In this document: positions 56,204 to 56,453 of the stretch, one piece after another | Layout: each line of letters starts with the position of its first letter | Numbering within the stretch: the first letter of the stretch is position 1 | Source of the DNA: an uncultured Methanobrevibacter sp. | Lineage (GTDB): Archaea > Methanobacteriota > Methanobacteria > Methanobacteriales > Methanobacteriaceae | Direction: 5' to 3' | NCBI RefSeq assembly: GCF_946408925.1 | Contig: NZ_CAMJUE010000007.1 | Span: 1-56,453 of the forward strand | Length of the DNA: 56,453 bases | The notes under the pieces: generated by a model | Told to the model about the DNA's origin: nothing | What the model saw: only the letters and a program-made list of their open reading frames with translations | Databases searched by the model: none | Position numbers and translations under genes: made by a program

Positions 56204-56453
56204 ATGAAAGATAAAACATCTATTAACAGAAAATCAAACACAGGCTCAGTTGAACGTAAAACAAAAGTTCATGATAGGGAAGGAGACATCATGGCTATAG
56301 CATCAAGAGATGTTGTTTCAATTCCTCCTTCAAAAAGTATAAAAGACACTGCTAAAGTAATGATGGAACATGAATTTAGAAGATTACCGATCACTGACCC
56401 TGGTTCTGGAAAATTATTAGGTATTGTAACAGTAATGGATATATTAGATTTCT
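56204..56453 (+). CDS. CBS-domain protein, 3' end outside the window
   Basis: The reading frame is open from ATG 56204 to the window edge (83 codons). GAGGTGTG lies about 5 bp before the start. After a basic N-terminus of about 28 residues, a CBS domain begins: SRDVVSIPPSKSIKDTAKVMMEHEFRRLPITD, then LLGIVTVMDILDF. Archaeal relatives often carry two or four CBS domains that bind adenine nucleotides or SAM. The full architecture is not visible. Confidence 0.85.
   Translation, partial: MKDKTSINRKSNTGSVERKTKVHDREGDIMAIASRDVVSIPPSKSIKDTAKVMMEHEFRRLPITDPGSGKLLGIVTVMDILDF

Overview
The window looks like a piece of the chromosome of a Methanobacteriales archaeon, most likely Methanobrevibacter-like. 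It is AT-rich and encodes Ftr, a 17-gene Ehb energy-converting hydrogenase operon, an archaeal Hjc resolvase, a tRNA-Trp whose intron is a box C/D RNA, preQ0/archaeosine genes, and two secreted Ig-repeat 'adhesin-like' proteins, one about 5,047 residues long. These proteins are typical of gut and rumen methanogens. The species cannot be named from the sequence alone. I see no insertion sequence, prophage or CRISPR array.

Layout: 1-872 holds three tRNAs (Leu, His and intron-containing Trp) around hjc. 932-3674 has an MBL-fold hydrolase and the trkH-trkA potassium uptake pair. 3742-8802 is a cell-surface glycan block: flippase-like protein, acyltransferase, then GtrB-like, GtrA-like and a multipass GT-C-like protein. 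8983-9867 is ftr. 9941-11747 is a secreted Ig-like protein with a probable Ntn-hydrolase domain and an apparent frameshift in its signal peptide. 11754-24535 is mostly housekeeping: K+ channel, NAD(P)HX repair, sfsA, sirtuin, an unknown Rpn-like gene, two helicases, argG, an aspartoacylase-like protein, a YdjM-like protein and a BASS-family transporter.

24831-34689 is the Ehb operon in A-to-Q order. Its Mrp-antiporter-like membrane genes are followed by polyferredoxin, ferredoxin, NiFe small and large subunits, a NuoH-like subunit and two accessory proteins, ending in a hairpin. Ehb is expected to spend an ion gradient to make low-potential reduced ferredoxin for carbon fixation. Next come an orphan Cas4-like nuclease, a sodium symporter and a nucleotidyltransferase, all on the minus strand.

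38918-54061 is the giant surface protein: signal peptide, beta-helix region, about 46 Ig-like domains and a lysine-rich C-terminus. It appears to start at ATT behind a perfect ribosome binding site. Its C-terminal half is built from a repeating three-domain cassette. The window closes with a translationally coupled DUF366-queD-queE cluster and the start of a CBS-domain gene.

The most unusual signals are the giant gene's super-repeat, start codon and leader hairpin; the Ntn-hydrolase/Ig fusion with the shifted signal peptide; the tRNA-Trp intron, whose second guide no longer matches its host tRNA; and interleaved inverted repeats upstream of argG.
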